Under the pieces are notes generated by a model, which saw only the letters and a program-made list of their open reading frames with translations, did no database searches and was not told the DNA's origin. A stretch of DNA of 64,000 nucleotides, from the NCBI GenBank assembly GCA_024362935.1, contig JANCRA010000003.1, positions 44,205,291-44,269,290 on the forward strand, written 5' to 3'. The stretch comes from Setophaga petechia. Lineage: Eukaryota > Chordata > Aves > Passeriformes > Parulidae. Of the stretch, positions 1 to 31,200 are shown one piece after another; positions within the stretch are counted from its first letter, which is position 1, and each line of letters opens with the position of its first letter. Both the position numbers and the translations under genes were made by a program.

Positions 1-438
1 ATTGCCTAGCTCTTCCTTATCAGTCCATGGTATCAGAGAGGGAGCCAGCATGCTCATATCTAATTGCCTGAATGAGGGCAAAACCTCCAGCACTCAGTGT
101 CTTGCTAAAAGCTTTTTCCTTTTAGGATGTAAGAGAGCTCTAAAATCTTATCTTGCTAATGATTTGTACTTAGAATCTGCCGACAGGGATCCAATTCTTC
201 TTTCTTAAAAGCAACCTTTTCTGACAACATGGAGTGCAGGAAGTTTCTGGGGTTTTGGCATCGTGAGTGAAGGGGATGGAACCAAGAGATAATGCCACTG
301 TCTTTTTAGAAGATTTGTTTGTGGAAATATGATTTATTTAAGAAAAGGGAAAATCCTGTCAAAGCACAGACACATAGCTTTAAAATAAATAGACTTACCT
401 GGCTATTTATCTCAGCACTTGTGTTTCTGACTTTTCAG
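1..438 (+). other. ABCC8: ABCC8 intron, left edge of window
   Basis: Intronic sequence upstream of the first recognised ABCC8 exon. It ends in a pyrimidine-rich tract and a CAG acceptor at 436-438. I looked for the preceding NBD1 exon (signature and Walker B of NBD1) and did not find it, so that exon lies left of the window. An open frame at 2-208 shows no similarity to SUR1 and is taken as chance. Confidence 0.75.
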
Positions 439-20961
<20,523 letters not shown>

Positions 20962-20963
<2 letters not shown>

Positions 20964-21052
20964 TAAAAATAAATAAAGCATTTTAGAATACAATTTTATT
21001 ATTTTCTAAAAAAATGTAATATACCTGTAAATAAATATTATTTCATAATAAA
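20962..21052 (+). terminator. ABCC8: ABCC8 polyadenylation signal cluster
   Basis: Five AATAAA hexamers lie within 90 bp: 20962-20967 (overlapping the stop codon), 20968-20973, 20972-20977, 21030-21035 and 21047-21052. This suggests a very short 3' UTR. The first ones are too near the stop to leave much UTR, so the pair near 21030-21052 is the likeliest to be used. Confidence 0.7.
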
Positions 21053-24000
21053 TTGAGCTATTCCTTTTTTAATAAAATGAGCCATTTTTTCCATCCAAAG
21101 CATTAATGAATTATCTGTGTACTTTAACTTTTGGTATACTACTACTTTTCTTTTGATTTGCTGCCAAAGAATCGGGAAATATAGTTGAAAAAAACTACAT
21201 GGGTGAACTACAACAGGATACACATCAAACAAACATAACCAGCATGGAGTTTTATGTAACTCTCAACCCCCATCATTTATTAACATTTATTTTTATGTGT
21301 CATAGCCTTACTGTAGATAATGTTCATGACTGACTAAATGCAGAAGGAAAAATGATATACCAAAGGTATCTCTCAAAAGCTTGTATCTCTTTCAATGAAA
21401 TTACTCTGTAAAGCTTTAATATCTAAATACAAAATCTATAAAACATTTTTTATATTGTGGTTTATTGATAGTGCCTGACTTGTGCCTTAGACTGTCCTTT
21501 AATACTGTCTAGAAATGAATCACAATCTGATTCCATCTTTCTGCCCACTGAATACTATTACACTGATTCCAAGCAGGACGGAGGCAGACTCCCTCCCAAA
21601 CTGAGAAGAAGCTGAGGGGAGGCAGGCTGTGATAAAGTATCAATGTTTAATGCACACGGTTTCCAGACCAGTGCAGATGTACCAATTCATCTGGAAATTA
21701 TCCCTCCAAGTCTGGTAAATAAACAGCATTAAACCTCTCAGTGCAGCTCAGGGCCATGAGAGCTTGACTCATCTTCCTAGTTTCACATATTTCACCCACT
21801 GTCGTGATGTCTCTAGATTTAATGTGACCCTTACCAATAAATTCTGTACACTTAATATAACTTTTAGCCATAAAATTATTCTAATTCAGCTAGACAGCTA
21901 CCTATCCCTGCACTGTGACAGTCATTCTGGGACTTTTTCATTAATGGAGGGTTAGAATGTCAATAATGGAAGGCTACAATGAATTTTTCACTGATTTTTT
22001 TTTTACAAGTTTACCTGATTTTTTTTTACAAAGCAAGTTTACCTTTACATCCACTTTTTGTTTTGTTACTTCCCCTATTTGAAGGACTTCTAGTGCTTAG
22101 GAGAGCTCTTTATCTTTTGGGTTTTTTGATTTTTTCACTCTTTAGCCTGCTCAATTAGTTCGGAACCTCTTTTTAAAAGCTTTATTTTCTAGAAAAAGAC
22201 ACTTCAGTGTTCTCATGGGATATGTGATATTTTAAGGCATTACTTCTAGCACTGCAGCAGAGAGCCAGGGAAAATGAAGAACTGTTGTTGCCTTTGTGTT
22301 ACCAGTTCCAGAGCAGAGTATTTGCAGCACATCCCTGCTGTTATTTGGGCAGTCATGAAGGGCAGGTAAGTGGCACCAGAGGAGAGTGCAGAATGAACAG
22401 ATAAAAGTCTGGAGGTAGGATGTGGTTATGCAGATGAAAGGCATGAGCTCTGTCATTGCCTACCACCCTTTGAGAGAGAAAAAGGCCATTTGGGAGCTTT
22501 CTCCTCCTCCAGGGAATTGTTTGCTGGGCAGTGTCCAGGAAAGAATGGCTGCAGAACTATTGCAGGGTGAGTTTTCACCCTGGAATGCCAGGCTTCCATT
22601 AGGGCTGGGAGAGGATAAGTGGGAGCAGAAGGGCACAGAGCAGGTTTCTGCCACAGCTCCTGGGCATGCTGTCTCCTGGCTTCCCATTACTGATTTAAGA
22701 CAGGATCTCATCCTGTAAAGGCTTAGGAAAGCACCACTCTGCAGGACTCCTCAAACTCACACTGCAGAGGCTCTGCAGCCCTCTGTGGAAGCTCTTAGAG
22801 ACTCTAATGTCAAGGGGAGAGATGCAGAGAAGTGAGGTTTCATGTGCTTTTAATGAAGTGTCTGGGATTTGACACTGCAATTTGGGCTTGCTCCTACTCC
22901 ACAAGCTTCTGCCAGCCTCACCCAGAAGGGAATGTAGGGAGCAAAGGACAGGGGGCTGGACTTTATCCTGCAACATTAAGAAATTAGAACTCAAAAGTGC
23001 AAGTGTCACATTTCCATTTTAAATGTGGCTTGTAATTCCCAAAGTAGCATTGCAGGAAAGTAGGGTGAGTTCATTTATATCCAACAATTACCAATTCTTA
23101 ATGGTACCCCACTTCTGAATCATCTGTGACCAGGGAGGCTCTTGGCTGCCACTGGGACAGGGCATTTCCTCAGCACATTTCAGCTGGTCTTATTTATGTG
23201 GGGCCAGGGAGTTCCTGCCCCTAACTCCAAAGGATTAAGGGTCTCCCCAGTGACCAGGAGCAGTTCCCAAGAACATTTTTCTGTGGTGTGAGGCTCACTG
23301 ACATTACCCAAGTCACCAGACCTCGTTGCCATGGGATGGGCAGCCCAGCAGACTCTGTTAATCAGGCTCACAAATGTGTTTGTATAGCAGTGAGGCATCA
23401 CTAAGCAAAGGGCTGTACTGCAATGTGCAAGACAGTGCAAGCCAAGCCAGGCTTTCAGTTTTCCTGAGGGATAGGACTTGTCCCAGTCCCAAAGGTGTTA
23501 GGGGATAGGCTGTCCATGGAGCTGCAATCAATCAGAGGTTCTCTTGTTGCTTTGTATAAATGCTTCCACCATACAGAAAACTTTATAGGGTTTATTCCCT
23601 TGTTTTAGTGTGTCCAGGAAACACAGCATGGCTGCTTCATCAGTCCTCTTCCAGCTCTGCTCATGCCTCCCCTTGTGGCTTTGCAGAACCAACTCTGATC
23701 TCTTTTCTTCTGCCTACCTACTCATACTGCAAGGTGATTCATAAGGCTTCATTTCAGACTAACACTGTGTAGCCTCTGAAGATTTACTCAGCTTCTAAAG
23801 GCAGAGTAAAAACATGGAACAACTAAATTTTAATTTGACAGCTATCATAAGATCTTGTTTGATAGCCATTAAAATTAGAAGAAATGGAGAGGGGGAGTTT
23901 TGAAGAGTAAAACCTATTTTGTGGGTGGAAGAACTTACCCCTCATGATTCAGCACTACAGAGTGGGATTGTTCATTCCTGTAAGCCCAATTGTTTTCAGC

Positions 24001-25973
24001 AGCTCTTAACACAAATATGTTGGCTCACTCAGAAGATCTGTCACTTTTTTCTTTTAAGTATCTGTCACTTGATCCATAAAGACAGCTCTAGAAATTCTTC
24101 AGCAGAAGCCACTGGCTTTGCTATCCCATCTCAGCCCCTAAGTGCTCAGAGATGAAGGAAAAGAAGTGGTAAATGACAGTCCCATTGCAGAAGTGGAAGC
24201 AATGAAGCACTGCTCTAGAGAGTTCAGGATTCCTGAAAGCAGCGTGGTGAGTGTGCTCATAAATCACCCCTCCCTGGGTCGTTCCTAGCACCAAGCCATG
24301 CAGCAATTCACTCGTCCTCCAACACCCTCTCCCCCGACACAGGTTTTTATCCATCTCACGTTTATGGAGGTACCGCCCTCTGGAGGAAAAGGCACAGAAT
24401 AAAGACCACGCTTAGAAAAGAGTCAGGAAAAACGGCACAAAATTCAGGACTGCCTCTGGAATCCCTATGTCCGTGTCTGCAAGGGTGTAAATTGCTGCCC
24501 AGGAGTTGCCAGGTGTTGTTCAGCCTGTTTATGCTCACTGCAAAATTCTGGAAGTAGGACCTGCTATCAGCTGCAGAACTACACACCTGACAAGTAAAAC
24601 TTCAACCTACTTCCTCCTTTTGGGTTATGGGTTTTCTTTTTCATGTTTAGAAAGAAAAATGGGGTCTTTTAAAAAGAAAAAAAAAAAAACACAACCAAAC
24701 TCTTTAAAAAATTACATTGTCATATAAATCATGTAGTTAACAAACTATAAGTGTAGGTGCAGGTGACATGCACACCAAGGGCACAAAAAGAGTCCAGGAG
24801 ATGACTGGATGAAGGGATGTAGAAGAGAAAGGGCTAGAGAAAGGGCTTAGCCACCTTTGGCTAACTCAGTGGCCTGGCAGGGCACCTTGCTGCTATTCTA
24901 GCTTTATTTATCAAAGCAGCAAGATGAACCAGATTGGGAAACTGACCCCTCCAAAAGGAATCGATGTGTGCAAGGACATGCCACCACTCCTACGTAGAAA
25001 GTACAAATAGTCCAAAGTAATAGTAAACAATTAATTACAAGACCTACAACTGCTCAGAGAGCTCAGGGTGATTACTTCAAACTTCTATTCCAAAATCCCT
25101 AGGTGGGCTGCTTTAAGCAGCTGTAGGTGGTGAAAGTTTCTTTCAGCCCCAACTGGCTGATTCCCAGACATCAACTGGACAATTGCCTTGCCCAGGGAAT
25201 CAGTGCCAAGAGCTGTTTACGCTGTGTACCAAAGCACTTAGAGCCAAAACTAAAGGGAAAGTCCATGGACACATGTCGTGCAACTAGAAAATAAATAATC
25301 ACAAATCCATTGGTACTAAAGAAATAACTGTTATCCAGAATATCCTGGGATGCTGTAAAAACTCCACAATGTTTATGTCTAAACTGAAATAGAAGCAAAA
25401 TATTGAAAGCAGAGGAAATAAACACATCAATGAGAATACTGCTGTTTATACAGCAGCAAAGCCACATCAGAATGTTTTTACATAATGCATCTTGTCAGGA
25501 GGACACATCCTCATAGGCATGCCCATGTATGTATTCATACCCACAGAGACATCCCAGTGTCCCAAACAGGTTCTAGCTTCCTGCCTCCCTTTGTTGCCTC
25601 TTCCGAGGATTTTGATGCCTGTCTGGAAGTTCATGTCACTAGGGGTTAACCCTTTCTGGCCAGATTTTTTTTTTTTTTTGCTAATTTTGCTGCTGTTTGG
25701 ACTGTGGACATTTTCATGAGAAGCCACAGCTCACACCATTTCACGATCTCCTCTCTGCACTAAAAAAAAAAAAAAATCCTTGTTTATTCTAAATAACTTG
25801 CAAAATTTTATGTGGGATTGAGCCCCTTTAGTTCCAGGTTTCTGTTTAGCCACTACATCCTTGGATTCAGCTTATTCAAGTTTCCTACCACTGCCTGGCG
25901 ATTTATCAGATGAATGCTTTCCTCCTACTTACCAAAAGACATGCGGGTGAATTTCAGTATATACAACAGTGTT

Positions 25974-26094
25974 ATTATGATTATTACTATTATTATTGTA
26001 TTTTATATATGTACTATTATTATTTTACTATTATTGTTATTATCAATGTATTATTATTATCAATGTAATAACAATAATAATAATAATAATAATA
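25974..26094. repeat. ATT/AAT microsatellite with inverted halves
   Basis: The left half is TTA/ATT triplets and the right half AAT/ATA triplets. ATTGTTATTATCAATG is mirrored by AATGTAATAACAATAAT, so the array could fold back on itself. It sits about 240 bp upstream of the KCNJ11 CpG island. Confidence 0.85.
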
Positions 26095-26280
26095 TTTCTT
26101 CTTTAAAATAGGCCAGTACCTTTTTTCCCCCCGCCCCCATTTCACGGAATAATCACCCGACATGAAGCCACGGCATCTCACAAAGGAGCCCCTGCTAATG
26201 GAAGGCAGCAAGCACGTCCTGTATCAAATGTTTACATACAAACCACGGCCCGAAACCCTTTCCCCGGAGGGAAATTAAAG

Positions 26281-26300
26281 AAAAAAAAAAAAAAAAAAAG
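26281..26300 (+). repeat. Poly(A) tract upstream of KCNJ11
   Basis: Uninterrupted run of about 20 A at the left border of the CpG island. It marks the sharp change from AT-rich intergenic DNA to the GC-rich promoter. Confidence 0.9.
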
Positions 26301-26329
26301 GAAAGGAGGGCGAAAAGGTAAAGAAACGC

Positions 26330-26587
26330 CCCCAGCTCCGGCGGGGAGCGCTCCGGGCCGGCTGCGGCGGCGGGGGCTGCGGCGGCGGCGCTCCCGCTCG
26401 GCGCCGGGCGCGGCCGCGCCCCCGAGCCCGCGGCGCTCCCTCGGCCGCGGGCGCGCAGAGCGCACAGGGGCGCGCAGAGCCCGCGGCAGAGCGCAGGGGC
26501 GCGCAGAGCGCTCAGGGGCGCGCAGAGCCCGCAGGGCCCCTCCGCCCCCCGGCTGGCGGGGCGGTGCGCGGCGTTGGCGGCGGAGCC
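26330..26587 (+). promoter_or_regulatory. KCNJ11: KCNJ11 CpG-island promoter and 5' UTR
   Basis: Very GC- and CpG-rich sequence directly before the KCNJ11 ATG. It includes CGG triplet runs (about 26360-26395) and several CCGCCC/GGGGCG Sp1-type boxes. There is no TATA box and no upstream ATG in frame. The transcription start cannot be fixed from sequence. Confidence 0.75.
26451..26528 (+). repeat. GC-rich short repeats in KCNJ11 promoter
   Basis: AGGGGCGCGCAGAGC occurs three times, at 26466-26480, 26495-26509 and 26514-26528, with a partial fourth copy GCGCGCAGAGCGCA at 26451. Spacing is irregular (29 and 19 bp). The unit contains a GGGGCG Sp1-like core and a GCGCGC block. Confidence 0.9.
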
Positions 26588-27790
26588 ATGCTCTCGAGGA
26601 AGGGGATCATCCCCGAGGAGTACGTGCTGACCCGGCTGGCCGAGGATGTGCCCGATCACGCCCGGTACCGCGCTCGGGAGAGGCGGGCGCGCTTCGTGGG
26701 CAAGAACGGCGCCTGCAATGTGGCCCACAAGAACATCCGCGAGCAGGGGCGCTTCCTGCAGGACGTCTTCACCACCCTGGTGGACCTCAAGTGGCCGCAC
26801 ACGCTGCTCATCTTCACCATGTCCTTCCTGTGTAGCTGGCTGCTCTTCGGCATGGTCTGGTGGCTCATCGCCTTCGCGCACGGGGACCTGGACCACAGCA
26901 CCCGGCTGCAGCGGGACCCCGCCGAGGGGGCGGCCGGGCCCGGGGCCGCCTTTGTGCCCTGCGTGACCAGCATCCACTCCTTCACCTCCGCCTTCCTCTT
27001 CTCCATCGAGGTGCAGGTGACCATCGGCTTCGGGGGGCGCATGGTGACGGAGGAGTGCCCGGCCGCCATCCTGGTGCTGATCGTGCAGAACATCGTGGGG
27101 CTGGTGATCAACGCCATCATGCTGGGCTGCATCTTCATGAAGACGTCGCAGGCGCACCGGCGGGCCGAGACCCTCATCTTCAGCAAGCACGCGGTGATCG
27201 CCCTGCGGGAGGGCCGGCTCTGCTTCATGCTGCGGGTGGGCGACCTCCGCAAGAGCATGATCATCAGTGCCACCATCCGCATGCAGGTGGTGAAGAAGAC
27301 GGCCAGCCTGGAGGGCGAGGTGGTGCCCCTCAACCAGATCGACATCCAGATGGAGAACCCCGTGGGGGGCAACAGCATCTTCCTGGTCTCCCCGCTCATC
27401 ATCTACCACGTGATAGACAAGAACAGCCCCCTCTACGACATCTCCCCCATGAACCTGCACCACCACGAGGACCTGGAGATCATCGTCATCTTGGAAGGGG
27501 TGGTGGAGACCACCGGCATCACCACCCAGGCCAGAACCTCCTACCTGGCGGACGAAATCCTCTGGGGCCAGAGGTTTGTGCCCATCGTGGCGGAGGAAGA
27601 CGGGCGGTACTCGGTGGACTACTCTAAATTCGGCAACACGGTGAAAGTGCCCACGCCCTCGTGCACTGCCCGGCAGCTGGAGGAGGACAAGAGCATCATG
27701 GACACCATGCCACTGTCCCCGAAAGGCACAATTAGGAAAAGGTCTGTCAAGCTAAAGCCCAAGTTTACCATAAGCGAAGAGCCTTCCTGA
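26588..27790 (+). CDS. KCNJ11: Kir6.2, inward-rectifier K+ channel pore of KATP
   Basis: Single-exon gene of 400 codons plus TGA. The product forms the tetrameric K+ pore of the KATP channel; ATP closes it, PIP2 opens it and SUR1 regulates it. Visible features: N-terminus [20 protein letters not shown], slide helix and first TM helix 70-96, pore filter TIGFGG 145-150, second TM helix about 160-185, and a cytoplasmic domain with the ATP-site residues Arg51 (human 50), Lys200 (human 185) and the Tyr345/Phe348/Gly349 group (human 330/333/334). The ER-retention RKR is at 383-385, followed by Ser386. The start is fixed by homology; the frame is open to a GTG upstream but has no earlier ATG. Differences from human: one extra residue near 21-25, a 22-residue stretch between GDL and PCVTS where human has 8, and Asn40 where human has Lys39. 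It is not Kir6.1, judged by its C-terminus. ABCC8 lies 5.6 kb upstream on the same strand. Confidence 0.98.
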   Translation: MLSRKGIIPEEYVLTRLAEDVPDHARYRARERRARFVGKNGACNVAHKNIREQGRFLQDVFTTLVDLKWPHTLLIFTMSFLCSWLLFGMVWWLIAFAHGDLDHSTRLQRDPAEGAAGPGAAFVPCVTSIHSFTSAFLFSIEVQVTIGFGGRMVTEECPAAILVLIVQNIVGLVINAIMLGCIFMKTSQAHRRAETLIFSKHAVIALREGRLCFMLRVGDLRKSMIISATIRMQVVKKTASLEGEVVPLNQIDIQMENPVGGNSIFLVSPLIIYHVIDKNSPLYDISPMNLHHHEDLEIIVILEGVVETTGITTQARTSYLADEILWGQRFVPIVAEEDGRYSVDYSKFGNTVKVPTPSCTARQLEEDKSIMDTMPLSPKGTIRKRSVKLKPKFTISEEPS

Positions 27791-28092
27791 TGCCTTCTGA
27801 CTGGGAAACTCTGTTAGGGCTTTGTGTCTCAAAGATCTCATGAACTCAAAACACTGAGGTGGCCTCTTACTTTTTTTTAAAATTCAGGTTGGTAGCACAA
27901 GGTATGTTCTGGTGTTATTTATTGTGGGGAAATCTAAAGCTAATTATATTTTTTTAAAGGTGTGAGAGATTTCAAGCAGAACTGGGAGTAGGGAAAATCA
28001 TGGTCTGCAGCTTTAAATTTCAATTCAGACTATTTAATCGCACGATCATTCTGCCTTGATTCAACTGCAGGTACTGACACATTTTCTCAAAA

Positions 28093-28231
28093 AATAAATG
28101 TATATTTATCCTCAGAGATTGCAGGTTTTTTAGAGTCTTGCAGTGTTTGCAAGTCAGTAGTTTTTAACTGGTGGTTTTTTTCCTAACTTGAACAATCAAT
28201 ATAGCAAAATAAAATATTAATAATTAATAAA
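28093..28231 (+). terminator. KCNJ11: KCNJ11 candidate polyadenylation signals
   Basis: AATAAA at 28093-28098 and 28226-28231, about 300 and 435 bp after the stop codon, in AT-rich DNA. A further one lies at 28442-28447. Which is used cannot be read from sequence. Confidence 0.55.
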
Positions 28232-31200
28232 GTAGGCTGGATTTAAATGATAAAAAAAGGGTCAGGCAGTGACACAAGACCAGATTTGGAAGTGTCTCTA
28301 TATTATACTGTATGTCTCAAAGAAATTAACTGCTGGATTTGCATCATCCATATTGTGTTGTATGGAGCCACTCCTACCACATGCAGTATGAAATGTATTT
28401 GAATATTTACTTTTGTTTATTTAAAAGCCTTTACACTTCCAAAATAAAACATTCAGGAATACCTTTTTGTACTGTACATTTCTGAAAGTAAGCAATACTT
28501 TGCCTTTAAAAGGAGTAGCAGATAATATACAGTTGAAATCAATTATAAATAGGAAAATTCTGCATTTTAATTTCAAAATGAAGACAAGCAACATTCCCTC
28601 TCTCCATCCACATGGCAATAGGATATTCAGTACAGGAATTAACCTCTCCCTTGGGTCACGGTGAATTCTGCTAGATAATCAGGGAATAAAAATAGAATTA
28701 CATATTTTGAATGAAAGGACAGTGCTGAATGCTGAAAATATATCTGCAAGCAGTCGGGAAAACCTTTTACTCCTTTCCCTTTGGTAAAAGAAACAAAGGT
28801 TTTTTGTGCTTAGGGGAAGGAAGGGTGCGTAAGACAGCATGTTCACTTCTGGGATGCTGTGTCAAAAACATTACTGCTGCTGAGGAAGCAATTCCTGTTC
28901 CAATCTCATCCTGACCTCCCTGTGCAGCTGGTGCCTGTCTTGGCTTTTAGCTGGCTCCAAGATCTGTCATTTGCCAGCAAACATGAAGGAGCCATGTTCA
29001 CTCTCCATCCCACTGTGACTACAGGAACAGCTCCCCTTCACCCACTCCTGCAGATCCACTCTGGAGCTCCTGGTAACAGCAGCAAGTTTATTTCTACACA
29101 GGGTTATTGGGACATGGCACCAGCATCAGCTACAGGGCAAACTGCCACCCAGTTAAAAAACATATAATGTCCAAATAAAACCTACAGAAGCACCACAGAA
29201 CTGATCCCATACCTGGTTTTACAGGCTGTGCAGAGAGAACAAACTTACTTTACACATAATTATTCAAGGAGGCTCTAGTGTCGAGACTTGTGTGCTCTGT
29301 AGTTCACAACAGACACTAAAATCGTTTGTGTTGGTGATAATATGGCAAATTTTTGATGCCTTGGCAGTGTAACTGTATGACAAACTCATTCAAAAGAGTA
29401 AGAAAACTTCCACAGTGACAATGGAATATTTTCAGGCATTTATAATAGAACAATCAACATTTGGGTGAAATCAAGTATTGGGTTAAAATGAAAAAACATT
29501 TGTTATGTTTTTGGTGTTTATGAAATTTGGCTTTATGAAGCATTACCAAACTGCCAGTTACAGGAATAAATGCCTGCTCAGTTTCCAAATCCCCAATAAA
29601 CCTATATTATTCTGTGAACAGCTCTGAAAATGTGAAATGAATTTCACAACAAAATGACAGTAAAATTAGCATTAGCAGGTAGTCAGCAAAGAGAATTTGG
29701 AAGGGCACATTTTATATTATAATCATACCCCTCCCCCTGCTTTTTAAAATAGGGCATGATTAAATGCCTTACATGATTAAATTTCTTCTCTAAGCCTGAG
29801 TTGATTTGTCACATTATTTTCTGGCTTTCCCTTTTTTACTGCCCCTGTCTCCCTCTGCCTCTCAGAGGGCACCTACAGTAGAGCTCCCTGCATTTCCCAG
29901 GCACCTTTGTTTCTTTGAAAGTTCATTGTTCTTTATCACTTGCCACAAAATCACTGCTCTGCTCTCACAACAGTCGTACACAAAATATTAGTTGGCTTTC
30001 CAGTGACTTGAAATCCTTGGCCTGTCCATAAGTCTCCTTAGTGCCTTATTTCACTGTGTGAGATGCACCTCAAGGTTCTCTCATAAAACCACTTCAGCTC
30101 TGGCTGCAAATCTTCTCAAGATTTGACCTAAATGTGAGGCAGTTTCAGCAGCAATACCCTGCAACTATTTTCAGGAACTGCTGCAAGCTTCTTTTTGCCC
30201 TGGGGAAGACTGTGAAGCTGAGAGGTGGAAAATTCTCTTTGTTCCCTGTGACATAGGAGGGGAGGATGGGAAGAAACAGCTTCTGTTTACTGGGCTGCTG
30301 TCAGGAGCATCTTTTATGTCATTTCTTTTTCAAAAATCTGCCTGATTTTTCTGAAGTCTTGCAAAAAAAAAAGGATCATAATATTATGAGGAAGGGGGAT
30401 TTGTGCTGTTAAAATCACCATAGTGAATTATTTGAATCAAAGTGATTTTGAATCTCAGAATTGTTGTGATATAAAATCCTTCTGTTCTTTCACCATTTCA
30501 AATATTCAGAAGCATTTTGGGGGCAGAGCAAGAAAGGACGAGCGTATTTATTTTGCACTAAGGATATTACTTCTTTTTGAGAATCCTTTCAATTTGTCAT
30601 TTATGAGGTATTTGGGAGCACAGGTATCTGAAATGGTGCTTAGAGCTCTCCTTCTGCTGCCCACCCCCATTCTCCGTGGGAAGGCTCTGAAGAAGGCAGC
30701 AGTGCCATCATTTTTACACAGAAAAGTCCTCATTCCCAGCAGTGAGCAAGCACTGTGTTTTCCATGGTTGAACTCAGAAGTGAGTGGGCTTCTGAACTTT
30801 CTTTCCCAGCCCACATCTCTTTTGGGAGGTGGTGCCACAGTTTGGATCCTGCAGAGCTGTGGCTCCCACGGGTGCTGGGCACAGTGGGGGCTGTGGGGGC
30901 AGCTGGAATTTGCATCCCCTGCTCAGGGCTTGCCCTGCCTGAGCTGTGCACATGGATACAGGCAGGAAGCCCAGGGATGGGTTTTGGCTGTGGCAGAACC
31001 AAGTGAGTGCATGGAGCTGCATGTTGTGTGCTTCAGGAGAGCATGGTCAGTTTGTACTCACAGGGTCACACTGTTCACTGCTCTCAAATTTGCAGAGCTG
31101 CTTGGATGTGGAGAAGGATCACAGAGCTGGTTAATCAGAAAGGGAGGCTGCAGAACACTGGGATGTCACAGCTTTAAAATACTTGTAGTGACTGACTGCT

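Larger units (their letters stand above)
21053..26329. other. ABCC8-KCNJ11 intergenic region
   Basis: About 5.3 kb with no supportable exon on either strand. It holds a small imperfect duplication around runs of T (21991-22045, ACAAGTTTACC repeated), poly(A) and poly(T) runs (24679, 25668, 25762), an ATT microsatellite and the KCNJ11 promoter at its right end. Any enhancers shared by the two KATP subunits would be expected here, but none can be read from sequence alone. Confidence 0.6.

Noticed and set aside
26564..26587. N-terminal extension of Kir6.2 by eight residues
   Set aside because: The upstream start is GTG, not ATG. Homology to human Kir6.2 and the first ATG both place the start at 26588.
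26195..27466. 423-codon open frame antisense to KCNJ11
   Set aside because: It is the reverse-strand shadow of a highly GC-rich, single-exon gene, with His/Asp/Gly-rich low-complexity translation and no known domain. The sense frame is clearly Kir6.2.
26860..27627. 255-codon plus-strand frame overlapping KCNJ11
   Set aside because: Alternative-frame shadow of Kir6.2 with no recognisable protein features, produced by strong GC bias at third positions.
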